Position numbers and translations under genes: made by a program
Shown: positions 8,893 to 17,469 of the stretch, piece after piece
Position numbering within the stretch: position 1 is the stretch's first letter
How the letters are laid out: each line of letters opens with the position of its first letter
Assembly: GCA_051061015.1 (NCBI GenBank)
Contig: JBPFEG010000083.1
Span: forward strand, 186,001-250,000
Length of the DNA: 64,000 nucleotides
Reading direction: 5' to 3'
Source of the DNA: Methylomicrobium sp051061015
GTDB lineage: Bacteria > Pseudomonadota > Gammaproteobacteria > Methylococcales > Methylomonadaceae
The notes under the pieces: model-generated
Told to the model about the DNA's origin: nothing
Database searches by the model: none
What the model saw: the letters and a program-made list of their open reading frames with translations, nothing else

Positions 8893-9162
8893 ATGCCTTT
8901 TACTGCGGAACAAAAGAAAAAAATCGTTGAAGAATACCGTCTGTCCGAAACCGATACCGGTTCCCCGGAAGTCCAGGTCGCGCTGTTGACTGCACATATC
9001 CAGCACCTGACCCCGCATTTCGCGGCGCACAAAAAAGACAACCATTCGCGTCGCGGCCTGTTGCGGATGGTCAACCAGCGTCGCAAGCTGCTCGACTACC
9101 TGAAAAACAAGGACGGCGACCGCTACCGCACGCTGATCGATCGTCTCGGTTTGCGCAAATAA
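8893..9162 (+). CDS. rpsO: 30S ribosomal protein S15
   Basis: S15 binds 16S rRNA directly early in 30S assembly and bridges to the 50S subunit. The 89-residue length is exactly that of the family. Signature segments are present: DTGSPEVQVALLTAHIQHLT, HKKDNHSRRGLLRMVNQRRK and LLDYLKNKDGDRYRTLI. The order truB-rpsO-pnp is conserved across gammaproteobacteria. The structured leader upstream is probably where autoregulation acts. Confidence 0.97.
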   Translation: MPFTAEQKKKIVEEYRLSETDTGSPEVQVALLTAHIQHLTPHFAAHKKDNHSRRGLLRMVNQRRKLLDYLKNKDGDRYRTLIDRLGLRK

Positions 9163-9173
9163 GACCAGACTCT

Positions 9174-9199
9174 AAACGGCGCCTGTTCGGCGCCGTTTG
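9174..9199 (+). terminator. Hairpin between rpsO and pnp
   Basis: AAACGGCGCC, loop TGTTC, GGCGCCGTTT followed by GCATTT: a strong 10-bp stem with a poor T tract. It may be a partial terminator after rpsO, or an RNA-processing hairpin in the pnp leader like the RNase III site known in E. coli. Confidence 0.6.
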
Positions 9200-9255
9200 C
9201 ATTTCAGCGTTACCCCAGTTTTAACTCAACAATATCTACGCAAAGGAACCTAATA

Positions 9256-11337
9256 GTGAATCCTATCAGGAAAGAATTTCAGTACGGCGGTCGCACCGTT
9301 ACATTGGAAACCGGTGAAATCGCCCGCCAGGCCCACGGCGCCGTAATCATCAATGTCGAAGGCACCTCCTTATTGGTGACCGTCGTTAGCAAAAAAGATA
9401 CAGGCGGCAACGACTTTTTTCCGTTGACGGTAAATTATCAGGAAAAATCCTATGCGGCCGGTAAAATTCCCGGCGGTTTTTTCAAGCGGGAAGGGCGGCC
9501 GTCCGAACAGGAAACGCTGATTTCGCGTCTGATCGACCGGCCGATGCGTCCGATGTTCCCGGAAGGCTACACCGATGAAGTGCAAATCATCGCGACCGTC
9601 ATCTCGCTGAATCCAGAAATCGATACCGAAATTCCGGCCCTGCTGGGCGCCTCAGCGGCGCTGGCAGTTTCAGGACTGCCGTTCAACGGACCTGTCGGTG
9701 CCGCCTGCGTAGGATTCAAGGACGGCCAGTATCTGTTGAATCCGTCGCCGGCCGCGTTAAAAGAGTCGCGTCTGCAACTGGTCGTTGCCGGTACCGCCAA
9801 TGCGGTGTTGATGGTCGAATCCGAAGCCGATGGCCTGACCGAGGAAGAAATGCTCGGCGCGGTGCTGTTCGGCCATGAACAAATGCAGGCCGCGATCAAT
9901 GCGATCAATGAATTTGCGGCAGCAGCGGGTGCCGGCGTGGTCGAATGGACTGCTCCGGATGCCGATGCCGAACTGGTTCGGCTGGTGACTGCCGAAGTCG
10001 AGGAAGGCATCAAGGAAGCCTACCGGATCGCCGAAAAAATGGTCAGACAGGATCGTCTGAAAACGATTCGCAATGCGGCGATCGAGAAATTTACCGCGCT
10101 CGGCGAATATACCGAAAACGCGATTCGCCACATCATTGAAAATCTCGAATACAACATTGTTCGCCATGCGATCCTGAGCGAAAAGCGGCGGATCGACGGT
10201 CGCGCGCTCGATTCGGTTCGCCCGATCACGATCCGGACCGGCGTATTGCCGAGAACGCACGGCTCCGCCTTGTTCACCCGCGGTGAAACGCAAGCGCTGG
10301 TCGTGGCGACGCTGGGTACCCAGCGCGATGCGCAAATCATCGATGCGCTGACCGGCGAATACAAAGATCTGTTCATGCTGCACTACAACTTCCCGCCGTA
10401 CAGCGTTGGCGAGACCGGCTTTGTTGGTTCTCCGAAGCGCCGCGAGATCGGTCACGGCCGTCTGGCCAAGCGCGGCGTATTGGCCGTCTTGCCGGTGATG
10501 GAAGAGTTTCCGTATGTGATCCGCGTGGTTTCCGAAATTACCGAATCGAACGGTTCCAGTTCGATGGCCTCAGTCTGCGGCAGCAGTTTGGCGCTGATGG
10601 ACGCGGGCGTACCGATCAAGGCGCCGGTTGCTGGTATCGCAATGGGTCTGATCAAGGAAGGCAACGAGTTTGCGGTCCTGTCCGACATCATGGGCGATGA
10701 AGATCATCTCGGCGACATGGATTTCAAAGTCGCGGGTACCGCTGACGGCATCACCGCGCTGCAGATGGACATCAAGATCGACGGCATCACCGCCGAAATC
10801 ATGAAGACTGCGCTCGCGCAAGCCAAGATCGGCCGGATCCACATTCTCGGCGAAATGAACAAGGTGTTGCCGACCGCACGCGAACACATGTCCGATTATG
10901 CGCCACGCATCATCACCTTCAAGATCGACCCGAGCAAGATTCGCGAAGTGATCGGCAAAGGCGGTGCGACCATTCGCGGTATTACCGAAATCACCGGCGC
11001 GAGCGTTGACCTGACGGATGATGGCGTGGTGAAAATCGCCTCGGTTGATAAGGCGGCCGGCGAAGAAGCGCGCCGTCTGATCGAAGAGATTACCGCCGAA
11101 GTCGAAGTCGGCAAGATCTACGAAGGCAAGGTCGTCCGTCTGATGGACTTCGGCGCGTTCGTAACGATCCTGCCAGGCAAGGACGGGTTGGTGCACATCT
11201 CACAAATCTCGAACGAGCATGTCGATAAGGTCAGTGACAAACTGGCCGAAGGCGATGTAGTTCGGGTCAAGGTGCTCGAAATCGACCGTCAAGGCCGTGT
11301 CCGCCTCAGTATGAAAGAAGCGGAAAAGGAAGATTAA
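9256..11337 (+). CDS. pnp: Polyribonucleotide nucleotidyltransferase (PNPase)
   Basis: PNPase degrades RNA 3'-to-5' by phosphorolysis and is a degradosome component in many bacteria. The 693-residue protein has the first RNase PH-like core (from KEFQYGGRTVTLETGEIARQ), a helical linker, and the second catalytic core (GRALDSVRPITIRTGVLPRT, FPPYSVGETGFVGSPKRREI). The catalytic-region Asp residues fall in DFKVAGTADGITALQMDIKI. A KH domain (DPSKIREVIGKGGATIRGI) and an S1 domain (GKIYEGKVVRLMDFGAFVTI) close the protein. The start is GTG 9256 with AAAGGA at 9242-9247. It closes the translation operon. Confidence 0.97.
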   Translation: MNPIRKEFQYGGRTVTLETGEIARQAHGAVIINVEGTSLLVTVVSKKDTGGNDFFPLTVNYQEKSYAAGKIPGGFFKREGRPSEQETLISRLIDRPMRPMFPEGYTDEVQIIATVISLNPEIDTEIPALLGASAALAVSGLPFNGPVGAACVGFKDGQYLLNPSPAALKESRLQLVVAGTANAVLMVESEADGLTEEEMLGAVLFGHEQMQAAINAINEFAAAAGAGVVEWTAPDADAELVRLVTAEVEEGIKEAYRIAEKMVRQDRLKTIRNAAIEKFTALGEYTENAIRHIIENLEYNIVRHAILSEKRRIDGRALDSVRPITIRTGVLPRTHGSALFTRGETQALVVATLGTQRDAQIIDALTGEYKDLFMLHYNFPPYSVGETGFVGSPKRREIGHGRLAKRGVLAVLPVMEEFPYVIRVVSEITESNGSSSMASVCGSSLALMDAGVPIKAPVAGIAMGLIKEGNEFAVLSDIMGDEDHLGDMDFKVAGTADGITALQMDIKIDGITAEIMKTALAQAKIGRIHILGEMNKVLPTAREHMSDYAPRIITFKIDPSKIREVIGKGGATIRGITEITGASVDLTDDGVVKIASVDKAAGEEARRLIEEITAEVEVGKIYEGKVVRLMDFGAFVTILPGKDGLVHISQISNEHVDKVSDKLAEGDVVRVKVLEIDRQGRVRLSMKEAEKED

Positions 11338-11360
11338 GTTTTTCCTCATGCAGATTAGAA

Positions 11361-11384
11361 AAGGGCCGTAAGGCCCTTTTTTTT
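11361..11384 (+). terminator. Intrinsic terminator after pnp
   Basis: AAGGGCC, loop GTA(A), GGCCCTT followed by T residues to 11384, 24 bases after the pnp stop. It is a strong rho-independent terminator that ends the translation operon and isolates it from the EPS locus. Confidence 0.85.
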
Positions 11385-12029
11385 GTCCCGCCCAAAGATA
11401 GCAGCAAGAAAATCTATATAAATAATTTCTGCATCAATTATCTGCAACAAATTATAAAAGTTAAATAAGTAGAGTTGTCTTATTATGTAATAGAGTCTAG
11501 GTTTTTTAATTTGTATTTTAAAAAGTAGACTAAGTTATTTTGTTAATTCCGCTGTATTTAATAGAGTTTTAAGAGTGTTTGAGTATCATAGCGATTACCT
11601 AACCAATATTGTGATGGGAGAGTCTGCCATCGTTGGTTTTTAGGTATGCCGTTTTATAGGTAATCTTCAAACAACACAGTTTCATGAGCCGTGCATTTAA
11701 GCGAAATCAATATTTATTTGAAAAATAAGCGCGGTTTAAGTCTTCTTTCAGGCAGCGAGCAAGGCTTCTTAATCGGAAATATAAAAGTTTACCGATTTTT
11801 CTAATGATGTTTTAAAAGTGCGAAAGTCTTCGCATATTAATTCTTTTATACTAAGTATATTATTCCTGTGGCAAATATATAGTATTTTTTAAGAAAAATA
11901 TTGCATTTAATATAAATTTTCTAGGTCTAAAGGTGATGTTTTTTGTAGTGAAGCATTACGTACGCCGTAGGCAATTACATGTGCTCTTCTATTCTGCCTA
12001 TAAATTTTATTTATTAATTCTAATTGGGT
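11385..12029. other. AT-rich intergenic region upstream of the EPS locus
   Basis: About 645 bases without a credible gene, markedly richer in A+T than the flanking operon. An imperfect inverted repeat lies near 11599-11646 (CCTAACCAA with TTGGTTTTTAGG). It probably contains the promoter(s) for the sugar-transferase gene, but no clear -35/-10 pair or known riboswitch fold could be assigned by eye. Confidence 0.5.
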
Positions 12030-13424
12030 ATGACAGCTATGAAAATTCTATCTGAACCACCTAGCATTGCGTTAGCAAAAAGAATTTTAGAGCCGTCTGT
12101 CTGTGGGTTGACTTTTATCGCTTTTATATTTTTCTTCCATGTGCCCTGGAGCAGCTATCAGGCAATTCTTCTGTTAGCGGTAATGTTGCTTTCGTGGTTT
12201 ATTGCAAAAATGCTGAGGCCGTTGCGAAATTTCCGTGAAATCAACCTTAGTTCTTATATTTGTACGGTACTGATAGGCAGCATCGTATTTATTTTTCTGA
12301 TTTACTCGTTATTTTTAAAACCCCCATTTTCCGAACATATCGATAAAAATGTCGTTAGGGTTTGGTTGCTCTCATTACCAGCTTTTTTATTAGCTGCCCA
12401 TGGGTTATTTCATTACTGGTTGAAATACCGGCACAATAACACCAAAACTCGCAAATGTGTGATTGTGGGCGCCACAGAGCTGGGTTATCGCTTAAGTAGG
12501 GAAATTTTAAATGACCCCAGTCTTCTAATACAGTTCGAAGGTTTTTTTGATTCACGCCAACAAGAGCGTATTGAGGAAGTCTGCAGAAATTATGTTTTAG
12601 GTGGTGTTGATGATGTTTTAGCGTATGTCAAAGAACATGGCATTCAATTAGTCTTTATTGCATTACCGTTCAGATATGAACAACGCATCACCCATTTACT
12701 GAATGAACTGGGTGACACTACTGCTTCGACTTATTTCGTGCCCGATATATCGAATTTTAATCAGATTCAGTCTCGTGTCGATTTAATCCACGATATTCCT
12801 GTCGTATCGGTATTAGAAACTCCGATTCTACATCTTGATGCAATTTGGAAACATATATTCGATTTCTGTGTTTCATTATGCATTTTGGTGTTTATTTCTC
12901 CGTTATTATTATTGATAGCGCTGATTATCAAGCTTTATTCGCCAGGTCCTATTCTTTTTAAACAGATCCGATACGGGCTCGATGGGCGGGAAATTAAGGT
13001 TTATAAATTCAGGACAATGAATGTGTGCGAGAATGGGCGCACTATTCAACAGGCTAGCAAAAATGATCCACGGATTTATCCGTTCGGTGCATTTTTAAGA
13101 AAGACATCATTGGATGAGCTTCCTCAGTTTCTCAACGTACTCAAAGGCGATATGAGTATCGTCGGGCCACGCCCGCATGCTGTCGCACATAATGAGATAT
13201 ATAGAAAGTTGATTCAGGGTTATATGCTGCGCCATAAAGTCAAACCGGGTATTACCGGCTGGGCGCAAGTCCATGGATTAAGAGGGGAAACAGAAACTCT
13301 CGATAAAATGGAAAAAAGAGTCGAGTATGACCTGGAATATCTGAAGAACTGGTCGTTGTCATTGGATATCTTGATTATTTTTCGAACATTTAGCGTCGTG
13401 CTTAAAACCACCAACGCGCATTAA
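12030..13424 (+). CDS. Undecaprenyl-phosphate sugar phosphotransferase (initiating EPS glycosyltransferase)
   Basis: It transfers a sugar-1-phosphate (glucose or galactose in relatives) from a UDP-sugar to undecaprenyl phosphate, the first membrane step of EPS repeat-unit synthesis. The 464-residue protein has four N-terminal membrane segments, a soluble nucleotide-binding-like domain (about 145-260, starting KTRKCVIVGATELGYRLSRE), another hydrophobic segment near 280, and the C-terminal bacterial sugar-transferase domain. That domain has the signatures KVYKFRTM, SLDELPQFLNVLKGDMSIVG followed by PRP, and PGITGWAQVHGLRGET. The architecture matches the WcaJ/EpsB type. The start is uncertain: ATG 12030 or 12039, neither with a strong ribosome site. 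It opens the EPS locus after a strong terminator. Confidence 0.92.
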   Translation: MTAMKILSEPPSIALAKRILEPSVCGLTFIAFIFFFHVPWSSYQAILLLAVMLLSWFIAKMLRPLRNFREINLSSYICTVLIGSIVFIFLIYSLFLKPPFSEHIDKNVVRVWLLSLPAFLLAAHGLFHYWLKYRHNNTKTRKCVIVGATELGYRLSREILNDPSLLIQFEGFFDSRQQERIEEVCRNYVLGGVDDVLAYVKEHGIQLVFIALPFRYEQRITHLLNELGDTTASTYFVPDISNFNQIQSRVDLIHDIPVVSVLETPILHLDAIWKHIFDFCVSLCILVFISPLLLLIALIIKLYSPGPILFKQIRYGLDGREIKVYKFRTMNVCENGRTIQQASKNDPRIYPFGAFLRKTSLDELPQFLNVLKGDMSIVGPRPHAVAHNEIYRKLIQGYMLRHKVKPGITGWAQVHGLRGETETLDKMEKRVEYDLEYLKNWSLSLDILIIFRTFSVVLKTTNAH

Positions 13425-13619
13425 AAATTTACCTTAGAAATTTCCTATCAACTCCTTTCAGAACTTGTAAAAAATTAATAAAGCATAAAGGAATTCCCTA
13501 TAACCTGTTAGGAAGAATTGGGGTGTAAATTTTAGTTTGTAGTGTTAGTTGTTTGTGTTTGTTGTACGGCCTGCGCAGCAGTTAGGCGTAGGGTTATTTT
13601 ACATTTTTGGAGATAACCT

Positions 13620-13877
13620 ATGATGAAGAAATTAATAGTTTCAATTTCGGTTTTATGTGTGGTGACTACCACTCAGGCATTTGCAGCTCAAAAAAAAGAT
13701 ACAAGCGAAGTTGCGAAGAGCGCTTTAACAAAAGTCACGGCGGCCCCCGGCATTATTCGCAAGGGCAATGGCAACGAACAGGGTCCGGGCAACAGTAACG
13801 GTAACGGCCACAGCGGCGACCATGGTCATTGGCAGGATAGCCCAGGCCATTGCAAAAAAAGTGTTTCTCCCTGCTAA
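13620..13877 (+). CDS. Small secreted Gly/Asn/His-rich hypothetical protein
   Basis: An 85-residue protein that I do not recognise. It has a clear Sec signal peptide (MMKKLIVSISVLCVVTTTQA, cleavage probably after AFA), then a charged stretch. A low-complexity region rich in Gly, Asn and His follows (GNGNEQGPGNSNGNGHSG, DHGHWQDSPGHC) and it ends in a Cys-containing tail. GGAG at 13609-13612 supports the start at 13620. It stands alone between the sugar transferase and a Wzy-like gene, with its own terminator, so it may be separately expressed. A matrix or EPS-associated role is only suggested by location. Confidence 0.65.
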   Translation: MMKKLIVSISVLCVVTTTQAFAAQKKDTSEVAKSALTKVTAAPGIIRKGNGNEQGPGNSNGNGHSGDHGHWQDSPGHCKKSVSPC

Positions 13878-13957
13878 GGTAAAAATGCTTTAGTAATACG
13901 GGCTTTGGACGAACTGTGATTTGAGTAGTCATCCGAGCTTGCCTTAGTGGGTTAGAG

Positions 13958-14010
13958 GCTCCGTCAATCCTCTTGTACCTGTGAACATGTTGGAGCGACG
14001 GAGCTTTTTT
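13958..14010 (+). terminator. Terminator after the small secreted protein gene
   Basis: GCTCCGTC (13958-13965) pairs with GACGGAGC (13997-14004) and is followed by six T residues. The loop is long (31 bases), so it may contain a further fold. It separates the 13620 gene from the following EPS genes. Confidence 0.6.
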
Positions 14011-14139
14011 AAAGGCAATGGACGAAGGTCAGCGCATTTTTGAAGCCCCGGAACAATGGGGTGCCGCGATTGTAGCTTGGGTTAATTAACCGCAAGCCCA
14101 TAATGACTAGATTTGTAGCAGAGTTATCTACGTATTTTG

Positions 14140-15615
14140 ATGAATGGACAAATTTTAGGGCAGAAGAACGGATTCTCATTGTCCGGCTTTTTTCGCTGGC
14201 TGGAACGATCGATTTATATTGGCTTCTTAGGAGCATTTATCGTTTCTCCTTTACCGGTGGGCGGTAATCGAGGATGGGCATTCCTGGCTTTATCCTCGAT
14301 ATTTATGATGCTTCTCGCCGGCTATTTAATCGTAGGCTGCTACCGCCTGCTCTCCGAGCGAATAACAGGACAGGCACAGCCTGCCCAGTTCGGAAAGTTT
14401 CTGTTATTGTTTGCAGCCTTTTGGATGTGGGCCCAGGCAAGCATTGAACTGCCTTCCGGCTGGATGTCATCTTTATTTCCGGCTACGGCCGAAATTTACA
14501 CATCAGCGCTAGCTGTTTTGTCACCCGAACAAGCGGAGAAAGCATTTCCTATTTCCCTGGAACCCGGAAAGACTCTCGATAGAGCCATGCTGACATTGGG
14601 GTGTTTTGCCATGGTTTGCCTAATGGCCGGGCTGATTAACAGCCGAAAACGGCTGGTACAGTTTTGTTATATGTTGGTTCTGACAGGCGTGTTTCAGGCG
14701 CTTTACGGCACCATGATGGTATTAACCGGCATGGAATATTTGTTTTTTGTGCCGAAAGAGGCCTATATCGGTAATGCTACGGGCACTTTCGTGAACCGGA
14801 ATCATTTGGCCGGTTACCTCGAAATGGCGTTACCGATAGGCATCGGCTTGCTGTTGGGTTCGCGCAAAGTTTCCGATCGGGTTCGTCAAAATTGGCGCGG
14901 CATTCTGGCCTATATTCTGCAAACTTTGTTGAGCCCGATTGCCGTTTTGCGCGGTCTGCTGGTCATGATGGTAATTGGTTTGCTGATGACGCATTCGCGG
15001 ATGGGTAACGCGGCTTTTTTCAATGCGCTTTTGATTACCTCTGCGATCGCTTTTTTATCTACTAAGCAATTTCGACGTCCCGGCTTCGTAGCGATCATCG
15101 TCAGTATCGTTGCGGTCGATATACTCCTGTTGGGCACATGGTTCGATCTTAGCGAAGTCGTGGACAGACTCGAAAAAACCGGCCTCGATCATGAAACCCG
15201 AGATGAAGTCGTTCAGGCCGTGATGCAGATGATTCCAGATTTTTGGCTGGCCGGAACAGGAGCGGGCACATTCGCGTATATTTTTCCCAAATACAGCCAA
15301 TTTGTGGGCGGCTTTTACGATTATGCCCATAACGATTATCTGCAGATCCTGGTCGAGTTGGGTGTAATCGGCTGTATGCCGCTCGCGGCTTACCTGATAC
15401 TGGGTTTACTGAATGGCTGGGCGTTGCTCCGGCGCGGCGATTCGAGACTGCTAAGCGGAATAGGCTTTGCCTCGATCATGGGGACGATTAGCCTGCTGAT
15501 TCATTCCGCGGTGGATTTCAATCTGCAGATCCCCGCCAATATCCTGTTATTCGTCGCGCTCCTGGCTTTACCGCAGGTTGCGCAGCAGGCGCTTACCGAT
15601 CGTTCTGCTATTTGA
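14140..15615 (+). CDS. O-antigen ligase/polymerase family membrane protein (Wzy_C type)
   Basis: A 491-residue inner-membrane protein with about 10-12 hydrophobic segments. Two regions mark the Wzy_C/O-antigen ligase family: GTFVNRNHLAGYLEMALPIG and the large periplasmic loop containing GTGAGTFAYIFPKYSQF and DYAHNDYLQILVELGVIG. Such proteins polymerise or ligate lipid-linked oligosaccharides in the periplasm. A second, different polymerase-like protein occurs at 23105, so the division of labour is unclear. ATG 14140 is preferred over the TTG just before it. The stop overlaps the region of the next start, suggesting an operon through the outer-membrane protein, Wza and Wzc genes. Confidence 0.85.
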   Translation: MNGQILGQKNGFSLSGFFRWLERSIYIGFLGAFIVSPLPVGGNRGWAFLALSSIFMMLLAGYLIVGCYRLLSERITGQAQPAQFGKFLLLFAAFWMWAQASIELPSGWMSSLFPATAEIYTSALAVLSPEQAEKAFPISLEPGKTLDRAMLTLGCFAMVCLMAGLINSRKRLVQFCYMLVLTGVFQALYGTMMVLTGMEYLFFVPKEAYIGNATGTFVNRNHLAGYLEMALPIGIGLLLGSRKVSDRVRQNWRGILAYILQTLLSPIAVLRGLLVMMVIGLLMTHSRMGNAAFFNALLITSAIAFLSTKQFRRPGFVAIIVSIVAVDILLLGTWFDLSEVVDRLEKTGLDHETRDEVVQAVMQMIPDFWLAGTGAGTFAYIFPKYSQFVGGFYDYAHNDYLQILVELGVIGCMPLAAYLILGLLNGWALLRRGDSRLLSGIGFASIMGTISLLIHSAVDFNLQIPANILLFVALLALPQVAQQALTDRSAI

Positions 15616-15620
15616 CGGTT

Positions 15621-16898
15621 ATGCATATAAATCATCGCACGGTTGGCTGGTGCCTATTGGCTTTTTGCGGCCCACTCAAAGCGGAAGTGCTGGATATTAG
15701 AAAAGATCCGGTCATTTTTCCGGTAGGACCGTTCGAGTTCGCGCCGATCTTCGAAGCGGCGGAGTCTTACAACGACAATATATTTCAACAAGATAGATTT
15801 AAAAAAGGCTCCTTCCTGACGCAGTTTCATGCAGGAGGACAATTGGCGCTGGAAAGGCATTTGAACCGCTACGCTTTGACTTATACGCTGCAAAGTTCTC
15901 AATATCATAATAGTCCCCAAGACGATTATGTGGATCATTTCGTGGGTGGGTCTTCGCATATCGAATTTACCAGCCGGAATAGGCTGGATGTGAACCTGGG
16001 TTATTTGGATAGCCACTACCAGAGAGGGATTTTTCTAGGAAGAGACCTGATTAATCCAACGGGGCAGGTTGGAAGTGATTCACTTAACGCAACAGGTCGA
16101 TCAGAGCCCGATCAGTATCATCTGCACAGCGCTGACGTGACCTATCGTTACGGCAGGGTCGAGGCCAAGGGTAATTTGGAGCTGAAGTTCAACGTCCAGG
16201 ACTATACCTTTCAAAATAATCGTGAGTTTACGGCTAGACAAGATAGAACGCAGTTTATTGTGATGCCCGGTTTTTATTTCAGGATAGCGCCTAAAACGAC
16301 GTTACAGACACAGATTGAAAATACACTCGTCAAGCACAGACAGGATGAGGCATCAGAGTTCGATTATAGTAAACACCGTTTTTTGGTAGGTGGTACTTGG
16401 CGGTATTCGGTCAAAACTCAATTTGGCGCGCGGATCGGCTATCTGCATCAGGAGTTCGACAACTCAACGTCAACGAGCTTTGATGATGTGACATGGGATC
16501 TGTCTATGAGTTGGGCTCCGTTGAGTTATTCGCGCTTGAATCTGGCCATCGCTCGCGACGCAACCCCGTCGATTGCGAGCGATAACGTTCGTGCTTCCGA
16601 TCGCTTTCGATTGAGCTGGGCGCACGACTGGACGTCGCGCGTCACGACTCAGCTATTCGGGGCACGTGAAAATGCCGAAAATCTGGGGGTCAACCGGCAG
16701 GATGACTACACCTCGGTTGGATTCGACCTGAACTATGGTGTCCGGCGCTGGCTGGGCATCGGCATCAATTATTCTTACCGAAACCTGAGTTCGAGCAGCA
16801 GCGAGTTCGATTTTAACCAGAATGCGATCATGTTTTATATCACAGGCAACCCACGCATTTCTGACGACGCGAAAACCCCGTGGGCTTCATGGTACTGA
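15621..16898 (+). CDS. Outer-membrane beta-barrel protein of the EPS locus (EpsL/BBP2-like)
   Basis: A 425-residue protein with a short signal-like N-terminus (MHINHRTVGWCLLAFCGPLK, then AEV). It continues as alternating hydrophobic/polar strands rich in Tyr, Asn and Asp. Typical pieces are APIFEAAESYNDNIFQQDRF near the N-terminus and GFDLNYGVRRWLGIGINYSY near the C-terminus. The opening 'ExxSYNDNIF' pattern is seen in the putative beta-barrel porin 2 / EpsL family found in exopolysaccharide loci of methylotrophs and PEP-CTERM bacteria. It is expected in the outer membrane, perhaps helping polymer export or anchoring. It lies immediately upstream of the Wza-type gene. The start ATG 15621 is a few bases after the preceding stop. 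Confidence 0.8.
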   Translation: MHINHRTVGWCLLAFCGPLKAEVLDIRKDPVIFPVGPFEFAPIFEAAESYNDNIFQQDRFKKGSFLTQFHAGGQLALERHLNRYALTYTLQSSQYHNSPQDDYVDHFVGGSSHIEFTSRNRLDVNLGYLDSHYQRGIFLGRDLINPTGQVGSDSLNATGRSEPDQYHLHSADVTYRYGRVEAKGNLELKFNVQDYTFQNNREFTARQDRTQFIVMPGFYFRIAPKTTLQTQIENTLVKHRQDEASEFDYSKHRFLVGGTWRYSVKTQFGARIGYLHQEFDNSTSTSFDDVTWDLSMSWAPLSYSRLNLAIARDATPSIASDNVRASDRFRLSWAHDWTSRVTTQLFGARENAENLGVNRQDDYTSVGFDLNYGVRRWLGIGINYSYRNLSSSSSEFDFNQNAIMFYITGNPRISDDAKTPWASWY

Positions 16899-16914
16899 AG
16901 TAACAAAGAGAACG

Positions 16915-17469
16915 ATGAACAAAACTTTATTTTTATATTTTTCGTTATGGATAGCGGTGCTTTCGCCGGTCTTCGCAAATGCGGCGCCTGAATCGGAGAA
17001 TGGATTGATGTCCAACTATGAACTGGGCGCGGGAGACAAAATCAGCATTAGCGTGTTTCGCGAGCCCGATTTGGCTCTGGAAGCCAAATTAAGCGATGCC
17101 GGCACCATCATCTTTCCTTTTTTGGGCGAAATGAATGTGAAGGGATTAACGGTTGGCAAACTGAAGGACAAAATCACGCAAGGTCTCAGCGGTCGGTATT
17201 TGAAAGATCCGAGCGTTACCGTGTCAGTTCTGGAATATCGCGAGTTCTTCGTGAATGGTGAAGTCAACAGACCGGGCGCATTTCCTTACCTGCCGGGCTT
17301 GACTGTACAAAAGGCAATCTCGATAGCGGGCGGCTTTACCGAACGGGCCTCACAATCGAGCGTATTACTCGAGCGCGAGAAGGACTCGAAACATAAAGGC
17401 GCCGAAGTCGAAATGGATGCGCCTATTGCACCGGGCGACGTGGTGATCGTTGAGGAGAGTTTTTTCTAA
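16915..17469 (+). CDS. Polysaccharide export protein (Wza-like, SLBB domain)
   Basis: A 184-residue periplasmic/outer-membrane export protein. It has a signal peptide (MNKTLFLYFSLWIAVLSPVF, cleavage after ANA), the Poly_export domain (YELGAGDKISISVFREPDL, TIIFPFLGEMNVKGLTVGKL) and an SLBB domain (FFVNGEVNRPGAFPYLPGLT). This is shorter than E. coli Wza (about 380) and resembles the compact EpsE type of methylotroph and cyanobacterial EPS loci. No lipobox Cys is evident. ATG 16915 is chosen because a good signal peptide begins there. It overlaps the Wzc gene by one base (TAATG). Confidence 0.9.
   Translation: MNKTLFLYFSLWIAVLSPVFANAAPESENGLMSNYELGAGDKISISVFREPDLALEAKLSDAGTIIFPFLGEMNVKGLTVGKLKDKITQGLSGRYLKDPSVTVSVLEYREFFVNGEVNRPGAFPYLPGLTVQKAISIAGGFTERASQSSVLLEREKDSKHKGAEVEMDAPIAPGDVVIVEESFF

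Noticed and set aside
11385..12029. c-di-GMP riboswitch in front of the EPS locus
   Set aside because: No GEMM-type conserved core could be located; only an imperfect inverted repeat is present.
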